DNA from: CAVZTX01 sp963778375
GTDB lineage: Bacteria > Chloroflexota > Ktedonobacteria > Ktedonobacterales > Ktedonobacteraceae
Reading direction: 5' to 3'
DNA length: 64,000 bases
Assembly: GCA_963778375.1 (NCBI GenBank)
Contig: CAVZTX010000029.1
Location: 1 to 64,000, forward strand
Shown: positions 9,383 through 17,363 of the stretch, piece after piece
How the letters are laid out: every line of letters starts with the position of its first letter
How positions within the stretch are numbered: position 1 is the first letter of the stretch
Translations under genes and position numbers: made by a program
The notes under the pieces: generated by a model
Database searches by the model: none
Told to the model about the DNA's origin: nothing
The model's input: the letters and a program-made list of their open reading frames with translations, nothing else

Positions 9383-9476
9383 AAACAACTGACGACCTCC
9401 GAAGAAAATCAGAGATCGCCAGCTGTTCGGTGTAAAACTTTGTTTTAATTGTAAGACTTTATTTTACGCCTACAAC
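9383..9476 (-). repeat. Copy B of the hairpin-plus-direct-repeat element, unsplit
   Basis: Two 16-nt repeats, TGTAAAACTTTGTTTT (9431-9446) and TGTAAGACTTTATTTT (9450-9465), lie 19 nt apart. They are followed on the minus strand by a 17-bp stem (9383-9399 with 9412-9428) and a 12-nt loop. Against copy A the stem has three double compensatory changes and three pair-preserving single changes. The element lies 24 bp behind the glmS stop on the same strand, so it would be in the glmS 3' untranslated region. It may be a transposon end that landed there, or a structured RNA or terminator. Confidence 0.7.
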
Positions 9477-9499
9477 AACACATGCCAATAAACCTCTCC

Positions 9500-11372
9500 T
9501 CACTCCACCGTCACCGATTTCGCCAAATTTCTCGGCTGATCCACATTACACCCCCTTGCCACCGCCGCATGGTAAGCGAAAAGTTGGAGCGGAATAATCG
9601 CCAACAACGGACTCAGCGCCTCAAGCGTCGCAGGCACATAAAGCACATCGTCGGCATGTTGGCGAATGCCGGTATCGCCCTCTGTGGCCACCACTACCAC
9701 ACGGGCATCGCGGGCGCGCACCTCCTGCATGTTGCTCACAACCTTCTCGTAGACATGCGAGGCTGTGGCGACGGCAATCAGAGGGGTGTCGGGGTCGAGC
9801 AGGGCGATGGAGCCGTGCTTGAGTTCGCCGGCGGGTAGGCCTTCCGCGTGGATGTAGGAGATTTCCTTGAGCTTGAGGGCACCCTCGAGGGCTGTGGGGA
9901 AACCTACGCCGCGTCCAATGAACATCATGCTGCTGGCATTGGACATGCGCTTTGCGAGCGGGGCGATGATGTCGTTGGAGTCAGCGGCATTGTTGAGCAT
10001 CTGCTGAATCTGGTCGGGGATGCGTTCGAGGGCGTTCGAGTATCTCCTGTACCTGTTCTGGCGCGATGCGGCCTCGCTGCTGGGCGAGGTACAGCCCAAG
10101 GAGGTAGAGCACGGTGACGGAGGTGATGAACGTCTTCGTTGCGACCACGCCGATCTCGGGGCCTGCTTGCAGGTAGAGCACGGCGTCGGAGAGGCGGGTG
10201 ATGGCGCTGGCGACGATGTTGGTGATGGCGATGACGGGCGCACCTCGCTCACGTGCTTGCCGGATGCCTACCAGGGTGTCGGCGGTTTCGCCTGATTGGG
10301 TGACTGCGATACATAGGGTTTCTGGGCCTAGGATGGGGTCGCAGTAGCGAAATTCGGCGGCGGTAATCGCCTCTACCGGGATACGCGCCCATTGTTCGAT
10401 CACGTATTTGGCGATCAAACCGGCATGGTAAGAGGTGCCGCAGGCGACGATGACGATGCGCTGGATGGAGTCGAGCAGACCGGCTTGCTGCATGCGCTCT
10501 AATTCGGCTAGGTGGAGCTGGCCGTCACGTACACGACCGAGCAGGGCGCGGCGCATGGCATCGGGCTGCTCGTTAATCTCCTTCAGTACGAAGTGAGGAT
10601 AGCCACCCTTCTCGGCTGACTCGGCGTCCCATTCGATGGTGAGCGGATCGCGCTGGACAGGTGTTCCGTCCAGTTTGGTGATCGAGACGCTGTTGGGGTG
10701 CAGGGCTGCGATCTCGCCTTCATCAAGGATGAGAATACGACGCGTGTATTTGAGAATGGCGGGAATGTCGGATGCCAGGTACTGCTCGTTCTCACCAAGG
10801 CCGACGATGATGGGACCACCTCCGCAACGCGCACCGATGAGCAGGTCGGGCTGCTCCGAACTGACGACTGCAATGGCGTAGGAGCCGTGAATCTGGTGCA
10901 AGGCGGAACGTACCGCCTGCTCAAGATCGTGCTGCGCTTCGCCAAAGTAGGAGCGTTCGATGAGATGTGAGAGCACTTCGGTGTCGGTTTCGGAGCGGAA
11001 GGTGTGCCCTTCGTGCTGCAATTCCTGGCGCAGTTCGGCGTAGTTTTCGATGATGCCATTATGCACCACAGTTAGCACGCCTGTGCAGTCGGAGTGGGGG
11101 TGGGCGTTGATGTCGTTGGGGCGACCGTGGGTGGCCCAACGTGTGTGACCAATGCCGAGAGGTCCCTGTTCTGGTCGTGAACCGTTTTCGACGGCGGCTA
11201 CAAGGTTGGAGAGTTTACCGGCGCGGCGGCGCACTTCAAGTGAGCCGTTGGAGGTAAGTACGGCTATGCCAGCAGAGTCATAGCCACGATATTCGAGTTT
11301 GCGAAGTCCATCAAGCAATATGGTAGTAACATCGGTGCCTTCTGGCCCGACGTAGCCAATGATACCGCACAT
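9500..11372 (-). CDS. glmS: Glucosamine-6-phosphate synthase, isomerising (frameshifted)
   Basis: GlmS makes glucosamine-6-phosphate from fructose-6-phosphate and glutamine, the first step to UDP-GlcNAc for the cell wall. The start is fixed by MCGIIGYVG, since Cys2 must become the N-terminal nucleophile; AAAGGA precedes it. The glutaminase domain covers about residues 1-240. Two SIS domains follow, with CGTSYHAG, SQSGETADT, ALEGALKLKEISYIHAE and the C-terminal DQPRNLAKSVTVE. The gene is broken near 10030 where CTCGAACGCC is duplicated in tandem. Removing one 10-nt copy restores ILERIPDQ and a 620-residue protein, close to the usual 600-615. A glmS ribozyme lies upstream. As the gene is normally essential, an assembly error, a second glmS elsewhere or a recent mutation must be considered. 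Confidence 0.93.
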
Positions 11373-11412
11373 GGTTCGGGTATCCTTTCTTTTGTAAGGT
11401 AGGTTGTTTGAC

Positions 11413-11594
11413 TGCATGGCACCCCTTGCGGGTGCCACTACTAACCACGCTGGTTTGCAATTTTCTCGTAGGTTGGTAGTGGCAGGTCTTGCACCTGCCA
11501 TGTGAGCTACTAACCACGCTGAAGTTGAGCTACTAACCACGCTGGTTTGCAATTTTCTCGTAGGTTGGTAGTGGCAGGTCTTGCACCTGCCATG
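11413..11594. repeat. Repeat cluster between glmS ribozyme and glmS start
   Basis: Three palindromic repeats of the GTAGTGGCA...TGCC type lie here (11413-11441, 11476-11502, 11568-11594). The last two belong to a 65-bp direct duplication, 11438-11502 and 11530-11594, beginning CTACTAACCACGCTGG. They lengthen the distance between ribozyme and coding start to about 250 nt. Confidence 0.85.
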
Positions 11595-11621
11595 TTAGAT
11601 GTTGCAACAGCCCTACATCAC

Positions 11622-11775
11622 CGGTAACGTTTTGTCCCAACCGTTGCCGATTGGTTTTGTACGTTACCTTCTTCGGATAGTGACGTACCCGAGAGGCTCC
11701 CCGCTGACAGTCCGAACGGCCTCTACCTCGTCAACCGGAGCTTCCTCCTTTAGCCCGGCCCATGCGCTACTAGTC
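11622..11775 (-). ncRNA. glmS ribozyme (glucosamine-6-phosphate riboswitch)
   Basis: Read on the minus strand toward glmS, the sequence has the glmS ribozyme core. The cleavage site A|GCGC falls between 11768 and 11767. It is followed by a P2 stem ending TTGACGAGGTAGAGG, the complement CCTCTCGG after CAGCGGGG, and a distal P4 stem in which GGTAACGT pairs with ACGTTACC around TTGGGACAAA. This RNA cuts itself when glucosamine-6-phosphate binds, lowering glmS expression. It is known mainly from Firmicutes and some other phyla. Its place directly upstream of glmS on the same strand supports the call. Confidence 0.85.
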
Positions 11776-11795
11776 GCGACAATTTCCTAAAGAAC

Positions 11796-11801
11796 AGTAT
11801 A
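11796..11801 (-). promoter_or_regulatory. Possible -10 box of the glmS transcript
   Basis: TATACT on the minus strand lies about 28 nt before the ribozyme cleavage site, a suitable place for the transcript start. No good -35 hexamer was found at 16-18 nt. Confidence 0.4.
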
Positions 11802-11842
11802 TCATTACAAACGAATTATTTGTTGTAAATGGAGACACATGT

Positions 11843-12290
11843 TCAGGGTACTGGTGACAATCGTTCATGAAAGGCGAGTGAAGCGATGCCACCTGTGTAG
11901 GGGCCCGATTTATCGCGCCTCTGCGCACCACCTTCAGGCAACCGAGAGCGTGGTCCTCCCAGCCGGGCGACCACACGGGATCGCCCCGACTCTGGACGAG
12001 CCGTGTTTGAGCTTTCGTAGCCATAGTAGGGGCGATGGCTTGTCCTCGCCCTGCGGGAGGGGTGTCCAAAGTGTCTGAGCCATAGTAGGGGCGATGGCTT
12101 GTCCTCGCCCTGCGGGAGGGGTGTCTGAAGTGTCTGAAGTGTCTGAAGTTTTCGCAGCATGCGACTGTCTTCGCTGGGTAATGCTACTTGTGAGTCACTC
12201 TGATGCTGCAAAAACAAGTGATACATCAGAAACAACTGAAACATTGGAAACAAGTGATACATTGGAAACATAGTGACACATTGGTTACAC
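11843..12290. repeat. Repeat-packed intergenic region between glmS and nadE
   Basis: No gene is supported. GTAGGGGC-type palindromes occur at 11895-11922 (GATTTATCGCGCC variant), 12026-12051 and 12086-12111. The last two are part of a 60-bp direct repeat including GCGGGAGGGGTGTC. Then GTGTCTGAA is repeated three times in tandem at 12121-12147. Finally an AT-rich tandem array based on GATACATTGGAAACA covers about 12210-12290. Confidence 0.8.
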
Positions 12291-12363
12291 ACCCCACTGC
12301 TCTGCCACCTTCTGCGCTGGGTGCAGAGAGCCGCACGTGACTCTCCGTAGGGGGTTCAAACCT

Positions 12364-14262
12364 CTACAGACCTTCGCGGTATTTGTTAGTAATCGGCAAC
12401 CGTCTGTCGCGGCCAAAGGCGCGGGTGGTTATTTTTACGCCGGGAGGGGCCTGGCGGCGTTTGTATTCGCTGATGTCTACCAGGCGCATCACGCGTTCGA
12501 CGGTTTTGCGGTCAAAGCCCATGGCGAGAATTTCCTCGAGACTGCGATCCTCTTCGGCGTAGGCTTGCAGAATGGGATCGAGTAGGTCATATGGTGGTAG
12601 GCTGTCGATATCCTTCTGATCTGGACGGAGTTCGGCGGAGGGGGGCTTGTCAATTACGGACTGGGGGATGACGGGTTTGTCACTGAGTGTGTTGCGATAG
12701 ATGGCAAGTTCAAATACCAGGGTTTTCAGGACATCTTTTAGCACGGCAAAGCCACCTGCCATGTCACCATAGAGTGTGCTGTAGCCGGTGGCCATTTCGG
12801 ATTTGTTGCCGGTTGTGAGTACGATGGGGCCACGTTTGTTGGAGATGGTCATCAGGATGTTGCCGCGAATGCGGGCTTGCAGGTTTTCTTCTGCCAATCC
12901 AGGATGTTCCGGGTCGAGGACGGGGCGCAGCATTTTGAGGGATGCATGAAACGCGTCTTCGATGGGAATGGTGAGCATCTGGATGCCGAGGTTTTCAGCA
13001 AGTTCCTGAGCGTCGGTCTTGCTGCCTTCTGAGGAGTAGCCGGAGGGCATTGAGACGCCAAGCACATTTTCGGCTCCCAGGGCATCAACGGCGATTACCG
13101 CTGTGAGCGAGGAGTCGATGCCACCTGAAAGGCCGATGAGGGCTTGCTTGAAGCCAGTTTTGCGCACATAGTCACCGGTGCCCAGCACCAGGGCGGAATA
13201 GATTTCCTGCAGGCGCTCCATCTTTGGTTCGATACGTTGGGGCGTGCCAAGCACTATGTCGCTGCTGACTATGGAGGATGGAGATAGGTCGGAGGAAGCG
13301 GAAGACGAGGTAGGGGAAGCACCCAGAGCAGAGGTGGAACCCAGGGCAGGGGCAAGCCCTGCCCCTACAATACTACGGGGGGCGTCGTGCGGGATGGCGC
13401 TGTGGGTTGTTGATGGTTGGGTTGTGGTTACGGGGATGATGGGTACGTCGGTGGAGTTTACTTGCAGGCGTTCCTGGCGACGACGGGGGTCGTGCAGGCG
13501 GGAGCGGAATACGGAGGCGCTGTCGAGGTCGACGATGAGCATGTCTTCGGAAAATTCTTTGGCACGTGCGATGAGTGCTCCTTGTTCGTTGAAGACCATG
13601 CTGCCACCGTCGAAGACGAGTTCGTCCTGTCCACCGACCATGTTGAGGTAGACGACGATCACGCCGTTATCGGCGGCTCGGGTAGCAAGCATTTCCGTGC
13701 GGAATGTTTCTTTACCGGCATAGTAGGGTGAGCCATTAATGTTGATAATTACTTCGGCTCCCGCGTGCGCCTGCATGGTCATTGGTCCGGTGGGATACCA
13801 TACGTCTTCACAGATATTGACTCCGACGTGTACGCCATTGATTACAAAGATGGGAGCTTTGCGTCCTGCCGCGAAGTAGCGATTTTCGTCGAATACGCCG
13901 TAGTTTGGCAGGTAGTGCTTGTGGTATTTGCCGACAAGTTTTCCTTCGGCAATCACTGCTGCCGCGTTGAAGATATCGATGTCGCGATCTACGAAACCAA
14001 TGATGGAGGTCAGTCCTGGCAAATCCTGGCTGGCTGCGATGAGTTCATTGAGCTTGCGCAGATTGGCGGCGACAAATTCGGGTTTGAGCAGGAGGTCTTC
14101 AGGAGGATAGCCCGCGAGTGCCAATTCGGGTACGCATACAATATGCGCTCCAGCAGCATGGGCCTGTTGCATGGCGTTCCATATCTTCTCTTTATTGCCT
14201 TCCAGATCACCTACGGTCACATTTATTTGTGCCAGCGCGACACGTAGCGGTAGAATATTCAT
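12364..14262 (-). CDS. nadE: Glutamine-dependent NAD+ synthetase
   Basis: NadE makes NAD+ from deamido-NAD+ with ammonia taken from glutamine. The N-terminal nitrilase-type amidase has the Glu46 (VPELALAGYPPEDLL), Lys115 (KHYLPNYGVFDE) and Cys151 (NICEDVWYP) triad. The C-terminal ATP-dependent synthetase has SGGIDSS at 379-385 and TGNKSEMATGY. AAAGGA lies eight bases before ATG. The linker between the domains (about 270-340) is unusually long and Ser/Thr/Pro-rich. It contains SIVGAGLAPALG (297-308), a translated GTAGGGGC palindrome at 13341-13370. Otherwise the protein is intact and standard. Confidence 0.95.
   Translation of the reverse strand: MNILPLRVALAQINVTVGDLEGNKEKIWNAMQQAHAAGAHIVCVPELALAGYPPEDLLLKPEFVAANLRKLNELIAASQDLPGLTSIIGFVDRDIDIFNAAAVIAEGKLVGKYHKHYLPNYGVFDENRYFAAGRKAPIFVINGVHVGVNICEDVWYPTGPMTMQAHAGAEVIININGSPYYAGKETFRTEMLATRAADNGVIVVYLNMVGGQDELVFDGGSMVFNEQGALIARAKEFSEDMLIVDLDSASVFRSRLHDPRRRQERLQVNSTDVPIIPVTTTQPSTTHSAIPHDAPRSIVGAGLAPALGSTSALGASPTSSSASSDLSPSSIVSSDIVLGTPQRIEPKMERLQEIYSALVLGTGDYVRKTGFKQALIGLSGGIDSSLTAVIAVDALGAENVLGVSMPSGYSSEGSKTDAQELAENLGIQMLTIPIEDAFHASLKMLRPVLDPEHPGLAEENLQARIRGNILMTISNKRGPIVLTTGNKSEMATGYSTLYGDMAGGFAVLKDVLKTLVFELAIYRNTLSDKPVIPQSVIDKPPSAELRPDQKDIDSLPPYDLLDPILQAYAEEDRSLEEILAMGFDRKTVERVMRLVDISEYKRRQAPPGVKITTRAFGRDRRLPITNKYREGL
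13341..13370 (-). repeat. GTAGGGGC palindrome inside nadE
   Basis: TGTAGGGGCAGGGCTTGCC continuing to CCTGCCCT on the minus strand is read in frame as IVGAGLAPALG within the interdomain linker of NadE. It keeps the reading frame and adds no stop. Confidence 0.8.
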
Positions 14263-14306
14263 CAGGACATCCTTTCTTTGAAATCATGCTCAGGAGTATT
14301 TATAGT

Positions 14307-14852
14307 ATGGATATGCAATTGTATGCCTTGCATGTGATCCCTTTTATTCTGATTGTCTATTTTATTTTCTTGCTTTTCTTACATCCACCGAAGGAGGTGT
14401 TACTGGCCTCCTTGCTGGGTGGGCTAACGATGGGTATTATAAATGCGCTGGTAGACCTGCTCGCCTATTCTGCCCATTGGTGGCATTATAACGCAAGTGG
14501 GTTGGTCTTGCATTTGCCTTTACCATTGTATATTACACCAATTCTGGTCTTTGGTGGAATTCCTTACCTGCTGATGTGGCGATTCTGGGGTACGAGATCG
14601 CATTGGTTTGTGCTCGTATTGTTGTTTGGTACGCCTGTTGTGGGCTTTGCGCGTGATCTCTTGAGCGCAAGTTCTCCCTCTTCGAGCTACCTTCAGTGGG
14701 ATAGCTTCCTGGCCGGGCCGTTGGATTTCTTGCTGTGGTTGGTGATGTTTTTTGCGGGATTTTTTGTGTTTCGACGGATAGCAATTGGTCTCATGAAACC
14801 TGTTACGCAGAGAGACACCGTCCACGAGCAGCCCCAGGGGCCAACTCTATAG
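14307..14852 (+). CDS. Hypothetical multi-pass membrane protein
   Basis: The chosen ATG has CAGGAG ten bases upstream; the longer open frame runs back into nadE and is not supported. The 181-residue product has about five hydrophobic segments: LYALHVIPFILIVYFIFLLF, VLLASLLGGLTMGIINAL, LPLYITPILVFGGIPYLLM, WFVLVLLFGTPVV and LDFLLWLVMFFAGFFVF. It has a short charged tail (VTQRDTVHEQPQ). The family is not recognised. It is divergent from nadE, with 44 bp between the starts. Confidence 0.65.
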   Translation: MDMQLYALHVIPFILIVYFIFLLFLHPPKEVLLASLLGGLTMGIINALVDLLAYSAHWWHYNASGLVLHLPLPLYITPILVFGGIPYLLMWRFWGTRSHWFVLVLLFGTPVVGFARDLLSASSPSSSYLQWDSFLAGPLDFLLWLVMFFAGFFVFRRIAIGLMKPVTQRDTVHEQPQGPTL

Positions 14853-14936
14853 TGCTCTACCAAGATTCATGTCATGGTAGGATTCAACAGGTACAAGACC
14901 CAATCAATTTCAAAGGAGTAACGAATCCACTTTAGA

Positions 14937-15006
14937 AGTGTCATCCTGAGCGAGAGCGAAGGATCTGGTTGGCAGCACAGAGATCCTGAGCGAGAGCGAA
15001 GGATGA
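14937..15006. repeat. Two copies of a TCATCCTGAGCGAGAGCGAAGGAT repeat (in parts)
   Basis: TCATCCTGAGCGAGAGCG with GAAGGATCTGG (14941-14971), and a second copy GATCCTGAGCGAGAGCG with AAGGATGAC (about 14981-15007), lie between convergent genes. This family is partly palindromic (TCATCC...GGATGA), also occurs near 40711-40780 and 43573-43628, and may act as a terminator. Confidence 0.7.
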
Positions 15007-15056
15007 CAAAGCGAGATGGCCATATTTGAGATGCGTTGGGTACAAAACATCTATTC

Positions 15057-16487
15057 CTAGACGGTGGATAAGCTCTTCGCCTGGAGTTGGGCAAGTTGTT
15101 GCTCATAGGCGTCGGCCATTGGCAGATTCGGCCAGTAGCGGTGAGCGGCAGCATTAGCAGCCAGGAAGAGACCAAAGCGATGCAACAAATAGGCAGGAGC
15201 AAGCGGAGGTACGGGTGCTTCTTGTGTGCCGAAAGTCAGGTGTAATGTTTGTCCTTTGGCTGGGGCATTAGCGGATGAGAGCGCTTGAAAGGCTACTACG
15301 ACCAGGCATCCGGCGGCATGATTTGACATGGCGGTAAAACTATACGTAACTGCGTGACTGTTTTCTTCCCCAAACAGTCCAAAAGATGTATCCAATTGCA
15401 GGTCATCCTGAGCAGAGGCACAGGCAAGATTCGTAGCATCTAAAAAGGTGACATGCCACCGAGTTCCATCCCATGTGATATGTAGTGGTAGTAGATGCTC
15501 AATCCCCATTGCACCTCCACGTTCATCTGGCTGGTCGGTTGCGATCGTCTTGCCATCCAAGGTTGTGTAATTCCAGGAAGTGTGCACCATCGCGGAAACA
15601 TTCCAGCCGTCCTTAAGAAGGGGGAATGGCACTGGACTTGTTTGTTGGAGTTGGGTGCAGAATAATAAGCAATCCTGCCCTTGTAGCCCACACGGCTCAC
15701 CTGAATTGTTTTCGATCTCTGAAGCCGATTGGAACACACATGGTTCGTATGACGAGGTATTCGTATCCAGCAAAAAGTTCAGAGTGGCGTGCAGTGGTTG
15801 GGTTGCCGTGTCAAGCAGGGAGCTGGGTTGAGTATGAACATATTGTTCACCAGGGAAGACCATCTCAGTAGAGTGTAGCGTATCCAGAAGCGTCTGTACT
15901 TGCTGCGTCAGCGCAATGCGTTGATCGTCTGGGAGGATCGCTAACAATTCGTAAAATATAATCACCGAGGCAGGTGGCCCTGATTGAAATTCGTTGATGC
16001 TGGTTACATGACAGTTATCGGTAGTCGATCGAGGTGGTACTGATACGACGCAGCGCTGTGGGAGGAATGGGCTTGCACTCCAGGTAATGCGGTGTTGACC
16101 GCGTGCCAGTCGCAAGGGTGGGTTCAGACCTATAGTGGGTGGGTGTGCTAGCACATGCCCGTCGATTAAAACGTTGCCCCAGGAGGGAGTGCCTTCGATG
16201 TAGAAAAGATCGGTGCCAGGAGCAATCGACGGCGTGGGGATGGGAGTTGGTCCGAAAAGGCGCAGCGCCACTATGTCACGTAGAGAGGCGGAACTGCCGA
16301 GCACGACAAGCAGTACGAGAATGATGAGACCGATGGCACCAGTGAGACGCAGAGCAGGACGACGTGATAACCCTTGCCGACCAAGGAGTCGATCCCATGG
16401 TCCTGTGGAAGGAATGCCCTCTTCCGGTAGGTCGGTTATCTCGACAGCGAAGTCGTCTTGAGGTTGTTCCTGCTCTGCGTCTTTCAT
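15057..16487 (-). CDS. Hypothetical membrane-anchored protein, 476 residues
   Basis: It is not recognised. An acidic cytoplasmic head (1-45) is followed by one membrane helix, GAIGLIILVLLVVLG (about 50-66), and a large outer domain rich in Pro, Thr and Cys. The part near FYIEGTPSWGNVLIDGHVL resembles a PEGA-like beta-sandwich, which is known in surface proteins. The ATG lies four bases behind the stop of the cyclase gene, so the two are probably translationally coupled. It may be a surface protein displayed by this three-gene unit; its ligand is unknown. Confidence 0.7.
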   Translation of the reverse strand: MKDAEQEQPQDDFAVEITDLPEEGIPSTGPWDRLLGRQGLSRRPALRLTGAIGLIILVLLVVLGSSASLRDIVALRLFGPTPIPTPSIAPGTDLFYIEGTPSWGNVLIDGHVLAHPPTIGLNPPLRLARGQHRITWSASPFLPQRCVVSVPPRSTTDNCHVTSINEFQSGPPASVIIFYELLAILPDDQRIALTQQVQTLLDTLHSTEMVFPGEQYVHTQPSSLLDTATQPLHATLNFLLDTNTSSYEPCVFQSASEIENNSGEPCGLQGQDCLLFCTQLQQTSPVPFPLLKDGWNVSAMVHTSWNYTTLDGKTIATDQPDERGGAMGIEHLLPLHITWDGTRWHVTFLDATNLACASAQDDLQLDTSFGLFGEENSHAVTYSFTAMSNHAAGCLVVVAFQALSSANAPAKGQTLHLTFGTQEAPVPPLAPAYLLHRFGLFLAANAAAHRYWPNLPMADAYEQQLAQLQAKSLSTV

Positions 16488-16491
16488 AAGC

Positions 16492-17298
16492 CTAGTCTTC
16501 GACGAATGCTACTAAGCGGCAGAAGGCGGCTTCACCTCCGTTGAACTTCCAGGGGAAGCAGCCGATCCAGACACGTTGGTCGAGGACTTCATCGATCATG
16601 CCGCCAGCGTTCTCAACGTGGAAGACGCCGTGTGGGAACATCTGGTAGTGCATGAGTTGTAGATCATCTTCGGGCCAGATTTCTTCAAGTGGCTTGCCAA
16701 GCTTCTTCGCGCACTTGGCTGCCATGTCTGCACGTACTATGCGCAGAACTGTGTTCATGGGATGGTCCATTGAAGCGGCATCGATGGCGAACCAGGAAAT
16801 CTTGCGCTCAAGTACCCAAGGGACAAACTCATGGGTTGGCCCGGGATGCATGTTGAAATACCGAATTTCGTTGGGATCTGATTCACCGTACCAGTTGCTT
16901 TGGTAATGTTTGTGGTAGCCAGTATGCACTACCACAATATCGCCTGGCTGGATATGGATGCCGGTTTTGCGCTCCCACTCCTCAAAATGTGCGGAAGTAT
17001 AAATCTCAAAATCTCCAATGCCCATCGCTTCCAGGTCTACCACCACTCCCGGCCCCACTAATTTGCTCAGTGGAATGCTGCCAATGTCCTGCCCATTGGT
17101 CATAAAGTGTAGAGGCGCGTCCAGGTGTGTACCAACGTGCAGCGTGGACGAAATAAACTGGCCCCCTACCTTTTCAAAAGCCGGGCGCTTGATCCAGCGA
17201 ACCGTCGGCCCTTCGTAGGTGGCAAAGCTGGGCGTGTTCATGTCCCAATTTTGCGAGAGGTCGATGACGCGCATGTGACTGAGATCGATTGGTTTCAT
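16492..17298 (-). CDS. Cyclase-family metal hydrolase (kynurenine formamidase-like)
   Basis: This 268-residue protein belongs to the cyclase/KynB-like family. The metal-binding signature is HVGTHLDAPLHF (about residues 55-66). The conserved DIVVVHTGYH follows near 142, and IDAASMDHP is near 193. Such enzymes open or close amide or ester rings with Mn or Zn, for instance N-formylkynurenine or isatin. Which substrate this one uses cannot be said. The length is slightly above KynB. Its gene lies between the membrane spermidine-synthase-like gene (65 bp upstream) and the anchored protein (4 bp downstream), suggesting one operon. Confidence 0.8.
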   Translation of the reverse strand: MKPIDLSHMRVIDLSQNWDMNTPSFATYEGPTVRWIKRPAFEKVGGQFISSTLHVGTHLDAPLHFMTNGQDIGSIPLSKLVGPGVVVDLEAMGIGDFEIYTSAHFEEWERKTGIHIQPGDIVVVHTGYHKHYQSNWYGESDPNEIRYFNMHPGPTHEFVPWVLERKISWFAIDAASMDHPMNTVLRIVRADMAAKCAKKLGKPLEEIWPEDDLQLMHYQMFPHGVFHVENAGGMIDEVLDQRVWIGCFPWKFNGGEAAFCRLVAFVED

Positions 17299-17363
17299 GG
17301 GATTCCTTACTCCTTCTTGTTGCTATTTCTATTCCTTGCCGGTGCAAAGAATGTAAACCGTGG

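Noticed and set aside
11373..11552. N-terminal extension of GlmS upstream of MCGII
   Set aside because: GlmS needs Cys directly after the initiator Met; the extension is translated from palindromic repeats.
14118..14306. Longer start of the membrane protein gene
   Set aside because: It overlaps nadE on the other strand and lacks a ribosome site; the ATG at 14307 has CAGGAG.
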